Source of the DNA: Nemania diffusa
Lineage: Eukaryota; Ascomycota; Sordariomycetes; Xylariales; Xylariaceae
DNA: 64,000 nucleotides
Direction of reading: 5' to 3'
NCBI GenBank assembly: GCA_038501195.1
Contig: JBBPUQ010000005.1
Location: forward strand, 2,604,001 to 2,668,000
Shown piece by piece: positions 37,101 through 53,214 of the stretch; positions within the stretch are counted from its first letter, which is position 1; every line of letters begins with the position of its first letter. The position numbers were made by a program, and so were the translations under genes. Under the pieces are notes generated by a model that worked only from the letters and a program-made list of their open reading frames with translations, ran no database searches and was not told where the DNA came from.

Positions 37101-38779
37101 ATAATATATTTATTATATTTATATATTATTTAAAAAATAAATAATAATAAAATTAATATATATTAATAAATATTAAATATAAAATAATAACTTATTATTT
37201 ATAAACTATTAAATAAATTTTAATTTATTTTAAAAGTTTATTAATATAACTTTTAATATTTTAAACTTTTATAAAAAAATAATTATTATTTAATTAATAT
37301 ATTTTAATTAAATTAAAAACTAATAAAAAAAATTAAAATATTTTATTATTATAATATAAATATAATTATATAATTTAATAATAATAGCTTTTTAAATTAA
37401 TAAAAAATAAACATTAAATATAACAATTTTATTAAAAAAGTTTAAATTAATAATAATATATTTTTTATAAACTTTATTAATTAATTATTATATTATAAAA
37501 ATAAAACAATTAAAAAGTAAAAATAATTTTATAAAATTTCTTTTGTTATTTTTATTTATAATATTAAAAACTTAATTAATTAATATTTAATTTTTAAATT
37601 TAAAAATATATAATTTTACAATAGTTATAATTTAATTTTATTAATTTTTAATAAATTTAATGTATATTATATTAATTATATTTATTTTTATAATATTTTA
37701 TATATATTAAATTTTATATTATTTAAAAAATGTTTAAAAGTGTTTTGTAATTATAAGTTTAAATATATATATATATATATTATTTTTAATTTAAATAAAT
37801 AATATATTTTTAAAATAATATATATTAAAAAATAATATTATATTATTTTTTACTTTATAATATTTTTAAATTATATTTTAAATATTTTTAAAAATAATAT
37901 TTATATTTTTAAAAATAAATAAAGTTTTATTAAATAAATCAAATTATAATATTATTTAAAAAAAATATATATATTTATAATTATAAATATAAGTATAATT
38001 ATAAAACTAGCTTTATTTTATAAACTAAAAATATATTAATTTTAATTAAAATTTTTAATAATTTTTAAATATATTTTTTAATAAATATAAATAAACTTGT
38101 TAATATAATTAATAAATAAAATTATTTTAACACTTGTTATAAATAATATTATAATAACTATATTATTAAAATAAAATTTAAATATATAATTATATTTAAA
38201 TTTGTTAATATTAAACTGTAATAAATTTATATATAAAACTATTAATATTATAATATTAATAATAGCAATAATATATTATTTAATTAAATTGTTTTTTTTT
38301 TAATAAATTATATAAATATAACAATGTTTTAATAAAATTTTAATATAATAATATAATTAAAAAAGTTAATTATTATAAAATTTATATTTATAAATTTTAT
38401 ATTAAAAAACATCAAATTTAAAATTATTAATAATTTAAATAATAACTTTAAAAATATTTATTTTATTAAATTTATTAATTTAAATTTAAAACTAAAAAAA
38501 ATATATTATATATTTAATTAAAATCATAAAAGTGCTAATATTATATATTATTTATAATAGTTTTTTAATTATATTAATATTAAAAAAATAATTAAAAAAT
38601 TATTTATAAATAATTATAGCTATAAAACAATTAATATTAAAATATATAGTTATAAATTTAATATTATTATTTATAGTGATATAAATTAATAAATATATAT
38701 AAAAAATAAAATAATTAGTTTTATTAATAAATTTAATATTAAAATTAATTAAAATAATATTAAATATATTATTTATAAA

Positions 38780-41215
38780 AAAAACATTGTTTTTGTTAAA
38801 TTTAAATTAATTATATTAATAAAATAATAATATATAATATAATATAAAAAAAACATAATATAGTTTTTAAAACAATAATTATAATTGCAATATTATAACA
38901 ACAATAATTTTAAATTAAATATTATAATTATATTTTTAATTAAAAGTATATTATAGAAAATAAATATATAAAAATAAAACTGTTTTTTTTTATTTAAATA
39001 TTTAATAAAATCTTTTTTTTTATTTTTTTTGTTAATTTTATTAATTATAATATAACTTTAAATAGTAAATTTTTAATTTTTAAAATATAAATTATATTTA
39101 TTAATTAAAATTAAAATTTTATTTTAAATATTAAAATATATATTATTGTTTATTTATTAAAGTTTAATTTATTAATAAAATAATTAATAATAAAGTTGCT
39201 AAATATAATAAAATTATTAATTATAATTATAACTATAATTATTTTTTTAATTAAATTAAATTAAATTAAATTATAATTAAAATTATTATTACTATTAAAA
39301 AGTTTATAATTATTATTATAATAATAATTATTATATTATTAATAAAAGTTATAAAATTTATATTTATATAAATAATTATAAAAATTATTAAATTAATAAA
39401 TAATTTAATTTATATTATTAAAAACTTTTTTTTATAAAAAATTAAAAATCAATAAATAATTTTAAAGTTAATAATTTAAATATATTAATAATATAAAAAA
39501 ATAATTAAAAATTTAAATAAAAAACAATAAAAGTTAAAACTAATATTTTATTATAATTAAATAAAATTATATAATATATTTTTTATTTGTTTTTTAAATA
39601 TATTAAAAAAGCATTAAAAATAATTTAATTTATAAATTTATTACAAAATTATTAAAAATTTAAATATAATTAATTTTATAAATAATTAATAAATTAAACT
39701 TTAATAATAAATTTATAATTATAATAGTTTTAAAATATTAATATAGTTTTAATTTATATTAATATATTTATTAAAATTATTTTTTTAATATAAAAATTAT
39801 TTAAAGCTATTTTTAAAGTTTTAATAATATTATATTTATATTTATTTTTAAATTTATATAATATAAATTTAAAACTAATATTTATAATAACTTTAATAGT
39901 TTTATTTAATATATTTATATATTAAATATAAACTTTGTTATAAAATAATTATAAAAGATTATTTTAAAAAATAGTTTATATAATAAAGTTTTAAATATAT
40001 TAATAAATAAAAGTAATAAAAAGTTATATATTATATTAATAAACATTGTTATTAATAATAATATATTTATTTATATTAAATAAAAAAAATAAATTTAAAT
40101 TAAAATATTTAATTAATTAAACTTTTTATATAATAGTTAAATTATAAATAAATTTATTTATTATAATTTTAACTATAATAAAAATATTATTTATAAAAGT
40201 TTATAAACTTTTTTTTATAATTGTTTTAATAATTAAAACATAAATAATTAAAAAGAATTTTCATATTTTTATAACTTTTTTAACAAATAATATATTTATG
40301 TTTATATATATATTTGCATTTATATTTTTAAAAAAGTTTTTAATAATTAACAAAAATTTATTACTGTTTATAATATATATATATAATATAAAATGTTTTT
40401 TTAAATATTTATTTATTAAATTTAATTTATTATTTATAAATTCTTTTTGTAATATTTTTTTAAACAAAAGTTTAATTTGTTTAAAGTTATTTTTTTAATA
40501 TTTTTATTTTTTTAATACTTTTTATAATAATATTATTTAAAATTTTTACTTTATTATAAAAATTAACAAAAATAACTATAATAGTTTATAAATATATATA
40601 TTTTTTAATATATATATTTTTTTATTAATAGTTAAAACATTTACTTTTTTTAATTAATTTTAATAGTTAAACTTTTATTAATATTATTATTTATTTTAAT
40701 ATTATTGTTTTTATTATTTTTAGTTTTATTTAAAATATTATTAATATTATTATAAATATTATATAAAATTAATTTATTTATATTGTTAAAAAAAAATTAA
40801 CTAATTAGTTTTATATTAACTATTGTATTTTTTGTTATTTATATATATTTAATATATTAATTAAATATAAAATTTAATATATTAATTAAATAAAACATTA
40901 TTATTAAAATATAAAAAAAAAGTATTAAGTAATTTATTAAATAATTTATTTTTAAACTATTTTTTTTTTAACTTAGTTTTTTTAATTAATTAAATAAAAT
41001 TAGTTTTAAAATAAAAAAAAAGTAATAAAAATATAATTATTAAAGTTAAAAAACTTTTATTTTAACTTAGATTTTTTGTTTATATTTATATTTTTATAAC
41101 CTTTTTTTAAATAATTAAAAAAAGCTTTAATAATAATTAATTAATTAAAATAACTTTGAATTAAATAAAAAAGTAAATATTTAATAATTTTATTATTAAT
41201 ATAAATATAACAAAG
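38780..41215. other. AT-rich DNA, no resolved feature
   Basis: It probably continues segment X copy 1, but the matching part of copy 2 lies beyond the window end. No gene or paired repeat could be identified. Overlapping frames on opposite strands at 40261-40498 are low-complexity chance frames. Confidence 0.5.
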
Positions 41216-41400
41216 TAGTTATTACTACATTACGTTATATTATATATATAATAAATATAAACTAAGTATTAGCTAGTTAATATTTAAAAAAATATAATAT
41301 ATAGAATTAATTTTTAAATAAAAGTAATTTATTATAACTACTTTTTAAAATTAGCGATTATTTTATAAAATAACTATATTTATATTATATATTATAATTT
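41216..41400 (+). repeat. direct repeat E, left copy (probable degenerated LTR)
   Basis: About 185 bp matching 47526-47710 without visible gaps at a constant offset of 6310 bp. Almost all differences are transitions (for example ATTACTACATTACG against the TA-only version). The spacing suits a 6-kb LTR retroelement, but TG...CA ends and a target duplication could not be placed, so boundaries are approximate. Confidence 0.6.
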
Positions 41401-44400
41401 TTATATTTTTATATTTTTATATTAAATATTATAATATAATAGCTAATAAATTAAAAAATAAAATAACTAATTTATAAATTGTTATATAATTAAATATTAG
41501 TTATAATAAATTAAAAAAAACCTTTTTTAATAAAAATGTTTTTTTAAAAAACTAATAAAATTTAACATTTTAATTTAAAAATATTTCATTTTTATAAAAA
41601 CAAGTTTTTATAAACCTATTAATTATTATTTAATAATTATTTATTAAAAAAATGTTATTTTAAATAATATAACTAATAAACTAAAATATATAATTAAATA
41701 TATAATTAATTAAATTATTTAGTTTAAAAATTGTTTAATTAATAATTAAAAATAATATTAAATATTTAATTTATAATTGTAAAAAGTTTAATTAAAAAGC
41801 TATTATAGCTAAAATAAAAAACTAAATAGTTATAATTAAAAAAAATAACTAATAAAAGTTAAAATATAACAATTTAATATAAATTATTTAAATATTAAAT
41901 TAAATATTATAAAATATTTTAACTAATTAATAATTATATTATAAAACTTTACAATATTTAAAATTAAAAATATAAACTATTTTAAAAAATATTTAAAAAT
42001 TTATTAAAATAAACATAAAACTTTTAAAAACTTTTTTTTAAAATAATTAGTTTTAATATATAAACTAAAAAATAAAAATTAATTAAATAAAAATTTTAAA
42101 TTAATATTTAATTATTAATATAAGTTATAAAAAAACAATAAAAAATTATTTATTTAATAATAAATTTTATTAAATAATATAATAATAATATTATATAAAA
42201 TAAAAAAATAATAAAATATATAGTAAATAAATAAACTATTTAAATTTATTTTTAAATAATTATATATTAAAAATATATTAAACAAATATAATTATATTAA
42301 TAATATTTTATTTAATAAATTAATTTGAATTAAAAATTAATTATATAAATAAAAAAATTATTAATAAAAAAAAAACTATAGCAAGTTATAATATATAAAA
42401 ATAAATAAATTATTTTGTTATTTTTATAATAATAAATTTAAATATTTAATTAAAAACTATTAAAAAATATATAAAACTTAATTATTAATATTAAAATGTT
42501 TTAAAAAAATATAAAATATTAAAACTATTTAATTTAATATTAAAAAAAAACTAAAAAATAAATTAAAATAAAACAATATATTTAATTTATTTTAATTAAA
42601 AATTTTTAAAAATTTAATATAAATAAATTATTTAAAACTTTAACTATTTTTAAATTATATAATAAAAAACTATAAAAATAAATAATAATAAATATAAATA
42701 TAAAAATATAAATAAATATTATTTATAAAAATTTAATATAAAAAAAGTTTTAATTAATTAATATATAAATTTTATTTTTATTAAATTTTAATAGCAAACT
42801 TTTATATTATTAAAAAGTTTATAAAATAATATTAAAAATAACTAATATTAAAAATATTTATAAATTTTTTATATAAATATTTTTTATTATTAAATATAAT
42901 TAATTAATATTTAAATTTCTATTATTAAAACTAAATATAAAATAACTAAAAGTTATTTTAAATATTATATTAAATTAATAATATTTTAAAAAGTTTAAAA
43001 AAAGAAATTTTAAAAAGTTTGTTAATATAATAATTAAAAATAAATATGTTTTTATTGTAAATTTTATATATATAAAACTAAAAAAAGAATTTTTTTTAAA
43101 AAAAAATTAATAATAAAGCTTAATTAAAAAAAATTAATTTATTATAATATTTTAAAAACTTTTATTATATATATTTTAAACAAAATATAAAAAAGTTATT
43201 AGTTTTAAATAAAACGAAATATATAATTAATTTAATAAAAAAAATAAAAATATTTTTTAAATTTATATATTTTATTATAAAAATTTAATAAAAAATTAAC
43301 ATATAAAAAAATTTTAATATTTAAAAACAAATATAAAAATATTTATATTATTTATATTTAAAAAAAAATAATATAATATAATTATATATAAACTATAAAA
43401 AATTAAATAAAATTATTATAAAAAATAAATATTTTTTATTTTTAATATTAAAAATTATAAACTATTTAAAATTTATAAAAATATTTTTTAAATTAAATTT
43501 AAAAAATATTTATTATTAAATTTAAATTAAACTTAATAATAAATAAAAAATTATTTTTTAAATATATTATAATTATTTTAAATATATAATAATATTATTT
43601 AAATTAATTAATATTTTAATAATATTTTAAATTTATATATATAAAACTTTAACAAAATTAATAAATTATATTTATATAATTTATTTAAATAATATTGTTA
43701 TTTTTTTTAATATAAAAAAAATATATAAATGTTTAAAATAATATTAGTTATTTATAAAACTATTAAAATATAATTTGTTTTAAAAAAAAATTTTTTTTTA
43801 AAGTTTGTTATAAATATTAAAAATATTAAAATAAATAACAAACAAATAAATATAATTAAAAAATAAAAAATATTTAAATTAATATATAATATATAAATAT
43901 TTTTAAATTTTGCAAATTTTTATTAAAAGTTTATTATAAAATATTTATAAATAATAATATTTATTATAATATTATTAAAAAAAAATATAAATATAAATTA
44001 ATTTATATTTAAATAAATTTAAAAAATAAAAAAAACTGTTTAAATAATTAAAAAAACATTTATAAATATAACAATTTTATAATATTAAAATAACTAATTA
44101 AAAATATAAATTAAAACTAATATATTAATAAAAAAATATTAAATATATTATTTTAATTATATAAATTTATTAATATAAAAATAAAATAAGTTATAAAATA
44201 ATAAAAACTATTAATTATAATAAAAAGCTATAAATATTAAAAATAATATTTAAAAAAAGTTATATATATTTTTATAATATAAATTAATTATATAATATTT
44301 TAAAATATAATTAATTTTTTTATATAAAACTTTTATAATTAATTAATATAATAAATATATAAATTAATTTTATTTAATTTTAAAATTTAATATTAGTTAA

Positions 44401-47400
44401 AAGTTATTAATTTTATAAATAATTTATTAAAAAAACTTAATTATATAATAAATAAAATTTAATATAAAAATATAATTTTAATATTATAAAAAAAATTATA
44501 ATTAATAAACGATTTATTTATATAAATTTAATAAATTATAGTTATAATATTATATATAAAAAAAAAATATTAAAATAATTAATTTAAACTTTTTTAAAAA
44601 TATTAATTAAACATTATTTAATTAAATTTTTAATAACTATAGTTTAAATAATAAATTTAAATATTTATAAAAAGTTATATTTTTATTATATAATTATAAA
44701 TAACTTTTAAAAAATATAAAATAAAAAATATAATTATAAATGTTTTATTTATTAAATATATATAGTTATAATAATTTATATATTAATAATTATTAAATTA
44801 ATTTAAATAAATATTAATTAATTTATATTTATATTATAAAAATATAATATTAAAACTATTATTTATAATTAATATATTTTATATTTTATAATTAAAAAAT
44901 TAATTAAAAACAAAACATTATTTTAATTATAAATTTTAAAAAAGCTTTATAATATAATTAAAAAATTATAAACTAAAAATTTAAATATTATAATATTTAT
45001 TAAAATTATTTGCTAATATATTAAAACTAAAAAAAGTTATTATATAAATAATAATAAAATATTTTTATTTAAAAATTATTTTATATTTTTAAATTAAAAA
45101 GTTTTATTTTAATAAATTATTTATTAATATTATAATAATTTTAAAATAAATTATATAAAAAAAAAAAAAATAGCTAAACTATTTTAATAAAAGTTTTATT
45201 AAAAAAAACTAAAATAAAACATTTATAAATATATAATAAAACTAAATAATTTAAATATAAACTTTATAAAAAACTATAAATATTATTTTTATTAAATTAA
45301 CTGTTTTAAAAAATTAGTTTAAATTTTATTATAACGTTATTTTTATATATTAAAACTAATAAAATTAAATATAATATAACTTTAATAATTATTAATTATT
45401 TTATAAAAACAATATTGTTTATATTTATTATAAAAAATTTTAATATAATTAAACTAATATAAATATTATATAAATAAATAAAATATAAATTTAATTTATT
45501 AAAAAAAAATATAAATAATAAAAATAAATTAATTATAAATTACTTTTAAAAAAAATTTTATATTAAAAAAAAATTAAATAACAATTGTTTATTATTTAAT
45601 ATTTACAAACTAATAAATAAATAAAATATATTTATTAAATTTTTAAAAAGTATTTAAAAATATATATTATTTAAAAATTAAATATATAATTTAAAATATT
45701 TTAAAAAATTAAATTTATATATAATAACAATATATATATTATTATTAAATATTTATATTTTAAAACTTTATATAGCTATTATTGTAAAATTATAATTAAA
45801 AATATATAAAAAAAAAAAAAAACTATAATAAATTATAATTGTTTAAAAAATATTTAATAAATATTAAATTAAAATTATAAAAATAATAAAAAAAACTATA
45901 ATAAAAAATATATAATAAAAAAATATAAAATACAAAAAATAGTTAAATTATTTATAGTTTATTTTTAATTTTAATATAATTAAAAATTAGCTTTTATATA
46001 TATTAAAATAAAAGTTATAAAAAAAAATAAAATAATAAATATATTAAATAAAATTAATTTTATAATATTTGAAAATATATAATATATTTTTTATATTATT
46101 TTTAAAACTATAAACTAAATATTAAAAACATAAAAAATAATTAATATTTTTTAAATTAAAAAATAAACAACAAAAATAAATAATAAAAAATATAATTTAT
46201 TATAAAAAAAACAAAAATATATTAAAATATTTAATAAAATAAAAAAGCTAGTTTATTAAATATAATATATAAAAATTTAAAAAAACATTTCATTAATATA
46301 AAAACAATAAATTTATATAATAATATTTTATTAATTAATTAATAGCTATTTTAATAAATATAAAAAAGCTAATATTAAAAATATAAGAAAAAAAATTAAA
46401 GTAAAAAAAAAAAAATAAAGTTTTAATTATATTTTAATTATATAATAGCACAAATATAACAAGCTTTTTTATTAATTATAAATTAATTAATAATAAAATA
46501 TTAAATAAATATAAATTATAAAAAAAATATTTAAAAAATTTATAATTAACATTTTAATTAAAAAGTTAAAAAATAACAAGTAATAATAGTTTTAATTTAA
46601 ATAATTATTAAATATTTAAAATTAAAAATAATAAAAACAATATGTTTTTTTTTTAAATTATTTTATATAAAATAAAATTAGCTTTTTTTAAAATATATAT
46701 ATAACAACTTTAATATAAAATATATTTATTAATTATTTAAATAATATTAGTTTAATAATAAAAAAAAAGCATTTTTTATATATATAATAAAATTAAAAAA
46801 AAATTTAATAAATTTTTAAATAATATTTAAAAATATTTTTTTTTAAAAAATATTAAAGTTTTTACTATATAAATTAATAAATAATTATAAATTATAAAAA
46901 TAACTTATAATAAAATAAATTATATAATTATATATATATAAAATATATTTAATATTATTAAATAAAATTAATATATATAAATAATATATTTAAAAATTAA
47001 AATATATTTTAAGTTTTATATTAAAAATATTTTAAATTTAAAACTTTTTATTATTATTGTTTTTTTTAATAAATATTTTATAATTAAAATATTATTAGCT
47101 TTATTTTTTATTAAAAAAATAAGTTTTAACAAAAGTTTTTTATAATGTTATAACAAATAGTAAAAAAGTAAAAAAAAATTAAAAAAAATTAAAAAATTAA
47201 AAAAAAATAAAAAAATAAAAATAAAAATAAACATAAAAATAAAAATATAAATAATTAATTAATTAATAAAAAACTAAAAAAGAAAAACTAAAAAATAATT
47301 ATAAAATTTATAAAATATATATAAAAAAATATATATATATATATATAATAATATATATTAAAGTTAATTAAAATATAAAAATTAACTATTTATTTATAAA

Positions 47401-47525
47401 AATATAAAAATATTTTTTATATTTATAAATAAATATAAAAATATATAAATTAATAATAATTAAATTAATAATATTAATTAATATTAAAAACTAATGTTTT
47501 AAAAAAAAATATATATATATAAAAA
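41401..47525. other. interior between the E repeats, AT-rich
   Basis: About 6.1 kb, A-rich on the plus strand in contrast to the T-rich sequence of elements C and D. This is consistent with the body of a separate, heavily decayed element. There is no open frame or recognisable motif. Confidence 0.45.
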
Positions 47526-47710
47526 CAGTTATTATTATATTATATTATATTATATATATAATAAATATAAACTAAATATTAACTAGTTAATATTTAAAAA
47601 AATATAAAATATAAAATTAATTTTTAAATAAAAATAATTTATTATAACTATTTTTTAAAATTAGCAATTATTTTATAAAATAACTATATTTATATTATAT
47701 ATTATAACTT
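47526..47710 (+). repeat. direct repeat E, right copy (probable degenerated LTR)
   Basis: Partner of 41216-41400, more completely converted to A and T than the left copy. Confidence 0.6.
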
Positions 47711-48829
47711 TTATAATAAGTTTTAATATTAGTTATTTTTATAATATTATTAATAAACTAGTTTTTATTATTAATTAATTAGTTTTTTATAATATATAAT
47801 TATATTTTAAATTTAATATTATTTTTATTTTTATTATTATAAAATATAAATATAAATATTTTAATAAATTAATAAGTTTTATTATTTATATAAATCAATT
47901 TTAAAATATTATTATTATAAAATAAAAAGTTTATAATATATTAATTAGTTTTATTTAATAAGTTTTAAATATAATTATATTTAATATTTACTATTTTTAA
48001 AGTTTAAAATAAATAATTAATAATTTATTTAAAATAAAAATTAAAAGTAGTATTTTTTTTATTATTTTTTATTAAATGATTTAATTTTTTTTTTTAATAA
48101 TTATAATTTTATTAAACTTTTTAATTTAATTAATAAAAATTATTATATATTAAATAAATAATATAATTAAATTATATAAATTTTTAATTTATTATTAATA
48201 AACTATTATTATTAAAAATTTAACTTTTATTTTTTAAAATAAAATATTAAAATGTTTAATTAAATTAATAAAAATATTTTTATTAATTAATTTATTAAAT
48301 TTAAACTAAGTTTTTTATTTTAATATAATAATAAAAATAAAAATAAAAAAGCAATTTTATTAAGTTTATATAATTTAATAATATATTTTTTTTATAAATA
48401 ATTACTTTTTTAAAAAAAGTTTTTTTAATTAAAAATATAATGTTTATATATAAATAAAAAATTTTAAATTTAATTATAAAAGCTTTTTATTAAAAAAGCT
48501 AAAATAATTAATTTATTTTTATTTTTAATTTTTATAATAATTAAAACATTTTTATTAAATTTGTTAAAATATATTTAAATATTAATTTTTATTTAAAAAA
48601 TAAAAAATAATTATTTATTATTTATAATTATAAAAAGTTATAATTTATTAAAAATTAAATTAATTTGTTTTTTAGCTTATTATTTAAAAACAATTGATTT
48701 TTTAAAATGTTAATATTATAATAATAATTAATTATAATTTAGTTTTTTTTTTAAAAAAAATATTTAAAAATAGTTTTTATATTTTATAATTTATAAATAA
48801 TTTATAAATTATTATATAAAACTTATAAA
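47711..48829. other. AT-rich DNA between repeat E and segment X copy 2
   Basis: No gene, paired repeat or other feature could be recognised in this 1.1-kb stretch. Confidence 0.5.
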
Positions 48830-51800
48830 AAAAATAAAGCTTTAAATAAATAAAGTTATATTATATAAAAAATCTATAAAAAAAAAAAAAAAAAGTTAAA
48901 AATTTTTTTATAAAAAAATTATTTATATATATATATAAAAAAGTTTAAAACAGTAATAAATAAATTATTTATTTAATTATATAATAAAGCTATTTATTTA
49001 TTTAAATAATTAATATTAATATTAATGAATTATAATTTAAATAAAATAATTTTATAATAATAAATATAAATTAATAAAGTTTAAAATTAATAATAAAATT
49101 TATTTAAAAGTTTATAACAATTATTATTTATTTAATAAATTTATTAAAAAATATTTATAATAATAAATTAAATTATAAAAAATTAAACAAAAATTTAATT
49201 AATTAATATATAAATTAAATTTTTTAAAAACTTTTAATATATATTTAATTATTTTTATTATATATTTATTATTTAATATATAAAAAAAAAATTATTTTAT
49301 TATAAAAGTTTTATATTAAAATTTATTTATATAATATAAAATTTTAATAAAAAAAGTAATTTAATTAAAATTATAATATTAACTTAATATAGAATTTTTT
49401 GTTTTATTTTTTAATTTAAAATTATTTTAAATATAATTAATAATAATATTATTAAAAAAGCATTTTTAAAAAAATATTATAAAATATTAATATAAAAACA
49501 ACTTTTTTAAAATAACTTTTTTATTAATTTTAATATTTGTTTTTTTAATAAAAAAACAACATTTTTATTATATAATATAATATAAATAAAAAATTATAAT
49601 TAAAATAAACTAAAATATTATTATTAACAAATATTATAAAAAAGTTTAAAAAAAAAACTAGTTAAATAAATAAAATAAAAGCTATAAAAATATATATTAA
49701 TAAAAATTATTAAAAAAATAAAAAAAACTTTAAAAAATATAGTTAAAAATATAATTAAAAATATAAAAAAACAAAAACTTTTAAATAAAAATTTAATAAA
49801 TTATTTTATAAATAAAATAAAAACGTTTAAAACTAATAATATTATAAATAATTTTATATTAAAAAAAAAAAGTTAAAAATTCTTTAAATAAAAAAAAAAA
49901 TCAAAACTTTTAAAATAAAAAGTATTAATTTAAAAAAATTAAAAATAATTTTAAATAAAATATAAAAAACTTTAATATTATTAAAATATTTTAATATAAT
50001 ATTTTAAATATTTTAAAATTATATTAAATATTTTTTAATTATAAATAAAAGTTTTAATATAATATATTATTTTTTATTATTTTTATAAATAAAAAGTTTT
50101 TATTAAATTTTTCATTATAATTTATATTATAATTATTATAATTATTAATTAATTTAAAAATTTATTATTTATAATAATTAAAATTAAAAAATTTCTTTTT
50201 ATAATATTTAATTTATATAATAATTATTAAAAGATTTTTTATTATAAATATAAATAATATTATAAATTTTATAGTTTAATATATTAATATTAAATATTTT
50301 ATTAATAGTTTTAATAATAATATTAAATAAATTTTATAAATTATTTTTAATATTTATAATAATATTATAAAAATTTTTAATTTATTATTATAAAATTATA
50401 ATTAAAAATAATTTATTTATTATAATAATATTAAAAATAATTATAATAGTTTTTATTATTTTAAAAATATATATATTTAAAATAAATATAAATAAATTTA
50501 TATAGTTATTATAATATATTTTAAATTTATTTTTTTTAATTTTATTAATAAATTTATAATATATATAAAAAATAACTATTATTATATTAGTATTTATATT
50601 ATTTATATAACTTTATATAAAATTTTTTATTTATTTTTAAATATAAATAAATAATTTAAAATATATAATTATAAAGTTTTAATTATAATATTATAACTAT
50701 TTAATATTAATAAAGTTATTATTTTTAAAAATAATGTTTTTTTTTATTTATTAAAAGTTTAATTTATAAATTAAAAAATTTAATTTATATAATAATATAT
50801 TATTAAATTTATATAATATAATTAAATAAATTAGCTATTAATAAAAGTTTTAAAAATAAACTAATAAATTTATAATTAATAAAACAAAAATTAAAAATAT
50901 ATTTATTTATAAATTAATAATTATAAATAAAAATATTATTAATAAATAAATTAATATTATTAGTTTATTTAAAAATATTTTTATAAAAAAAAGTATTTTT
51001 AATATTTAAAATTATAATTAATTTAAATAATTTAAATAAATTTTTGTTTATAATAAAAAAAAACTTTTTTATAATTAAAAAAAAAAAATATTTAATTTTA
51101 AAAAAAAAATTTATATTAAAAAAAAATAACTTTTTTAGTATTAAAAATTTAATTAGTTTTAAAAATAAAAATATATATTAAATTAAAAAAAAAAAAAAAA
51201 AATTTAATAATAATAACTTTTTTATTAAAAAATAATAATTATATTAATTTATTATTTAAAATATATTTATATAAACAATAATATTTAAATTAATAATTTA
51301 AAATTTTATATTTTATTAAATTAATAATAAATTAAATAAGTTTTATTTTTATTAAAAAATATTTAATTATATTTAATAATATATTAAATTTATAAAATAT
51401 AAAATTCAAAAAGTAAAAAATTTCAATATTTTTAATTATAAAAGAATTAATAAAATTGCTAATAAATTTATAATAAAATATTATTTATATTTATATAATT
51501 ATTTTTAATTTTTATTTAATTTTAATATAAAGTTTAAATTTAAATAGTTATTAATTTAATATAATTTAAATTAAAATATAAATAATATTTTTATAAATAA
51601 AAAATAATTAAATAAAATATTAAAAAAAAAAAGCTTTTTAATAATTAATAAATAATTATATATTATAAATAAAATTAATATTATTAATATTAAAAAAATA
51701 ATTATAACAATAGTTATAACTTTGAATTTTTATATTATTAATAAATAATTTAAATTTATTATTAAAAAACTAGTTAATAATATATATATATTTAAAATAT

Positions 51801-52893
51801 ATATTTTTTATATAAATTTAAATTTTATATTATTTATAAATTATTATAATTATATAAATATTATTATTATAATTAAACATTAATTTAAATATATTTTATT
51901 TAATAAAATTATTAATTTAATTATTAAATAAATTTAAATTTATATAAATAATAATTTTATAATTAAAATTAATAATTAAATTAATTATAATATATATAAA
52001 AAAAAATAAAAATAAAAATAAATAAAATATTAAAAATTAAAAAGTAATAAATTATAAAAAAACTAAAAAATAATAAATTATAAAAAAACTAAAATATAAA
52101 AAGTAATATATTAAAAAATAATTTTAAAAAAAAACATTTTAAAAAAAATAACAAAAATTAAAATTATTAACAAATTTATAAATATAACTAAATATATATA
52201 AATAAATAGTTATATTATTTATATAAACAAATATATTTAAAAATAAAAATAAGTTATTTTTTTAATGTTTTTTTAATAATAACTTTAATATTTATTATAA
52301 ATATAATTTTAATAGTTTTTTAATTAATTTATATTATTTAAAATATTTTAATAATAATATTATTTTTTATTTATTTTTTTATTTTTAACTTTTTTAAAAT
52401 TAACAAATGTTTATTATTAAATTTAAAAATAAAATTAATTATATTTTTTATAAATAATATTTAAAAATATTATTTATTAAATTAATTTTTATAACTTTTT
52501 TATTTAATTAAATATTTTAATAAAAACTTTTTATTAATATATAATAAATATTGTTATAATAAAACTTTAATTTTATAAAAAATTAAATCGTTGTTATTTT
52601 TATTTATAAAAATTTATTTAAATAATTAATATTATTTATTAAATAAATTTAAATATTTAAATATTAAAAATAAATATATAATTAAAATTATATAATAAAT
52701 ATATTAATATTATAAAAAATTTAATTTATAAATTAATTTATTAATTTTATAAATTATAATAAAAAAATTTATTTATTATATAAACTATTTTTATAATAGT
52801 TTATTTAATAAATAATAACTTTTATAAAGTTATAAATAAATTTTATTATTAATTTTAAATTAAATAAAATTATAATTATTATTATATTATATT

Positions 52894-53214
52894 TGTAATA
52901 AATATAATATTAGCAATAGGTTTAAAGACTGAATAATACTATATATTTTAAAAAAAAAACTAAAGTTGAAAAAATTAAAAAATAAACTTAACTTTTTTAA
53001 TTAAGTTAACACATTTATATAAATGCTTTTTTATTTACTATTTTTACTTTTTTATATTTATTACTTTATTTAACTTCTAATAAGTTTATTGTTTTAAGTA
53101 AATAATAAAATCTATTTAGCTATTTTAGCTATTTATTAACTATTTACTAGCTATACTGTATATACTAACTATTTCTGGGATTTATTTATTCGAATATAAG
53201 TATAATTTGTAACA
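52894..53214 (-). repeat. LTR of element D (left copy; 3' LTR if the element reads minus)
   Basis: 321 bp, more mutated than its partner. Repeated AGCTACTT units have become AGCTATTT, and CATGCA has become TATATA. Confidence 0.87.

Larger units (their letters stand above)
16860..38779 (+). repeat. large duplicated segment X, copy 1 (interrupted by insertions)
   Basis: The sequence outside the inserted elements matches the segment at 48830-64000 in the same orientation. Matching anchors are 16870 with 48836, 18340 with about 50675, 33571 with about 51535, 35200 with about 52890, 38180 with about 63150, and 38779 with 64000. Copy 1 lacks some 0.4 kb present in the first 2 kb of copy 2. Insertions in copy 1 are at 18341, 19346-33565 and 33955; each is absent from copy 2, which supplies the empty site. 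The identity of X is unknown: it may be an old transposon or a segmental duplication. Its right end cannot be placed because copy 2 leaves the window. Confidence 0.8.

Noticed and set aside
40261..40498. Overlapping opposite-strand frames of 66-68 codons, as well as those at 20921, 54984 and 59314
   Set aside because: Ile/Lys/Asn/Phe-rich translations expected by chance in extremely AT-rich DNA, and not matched by conserved frames in the paralogous segment.
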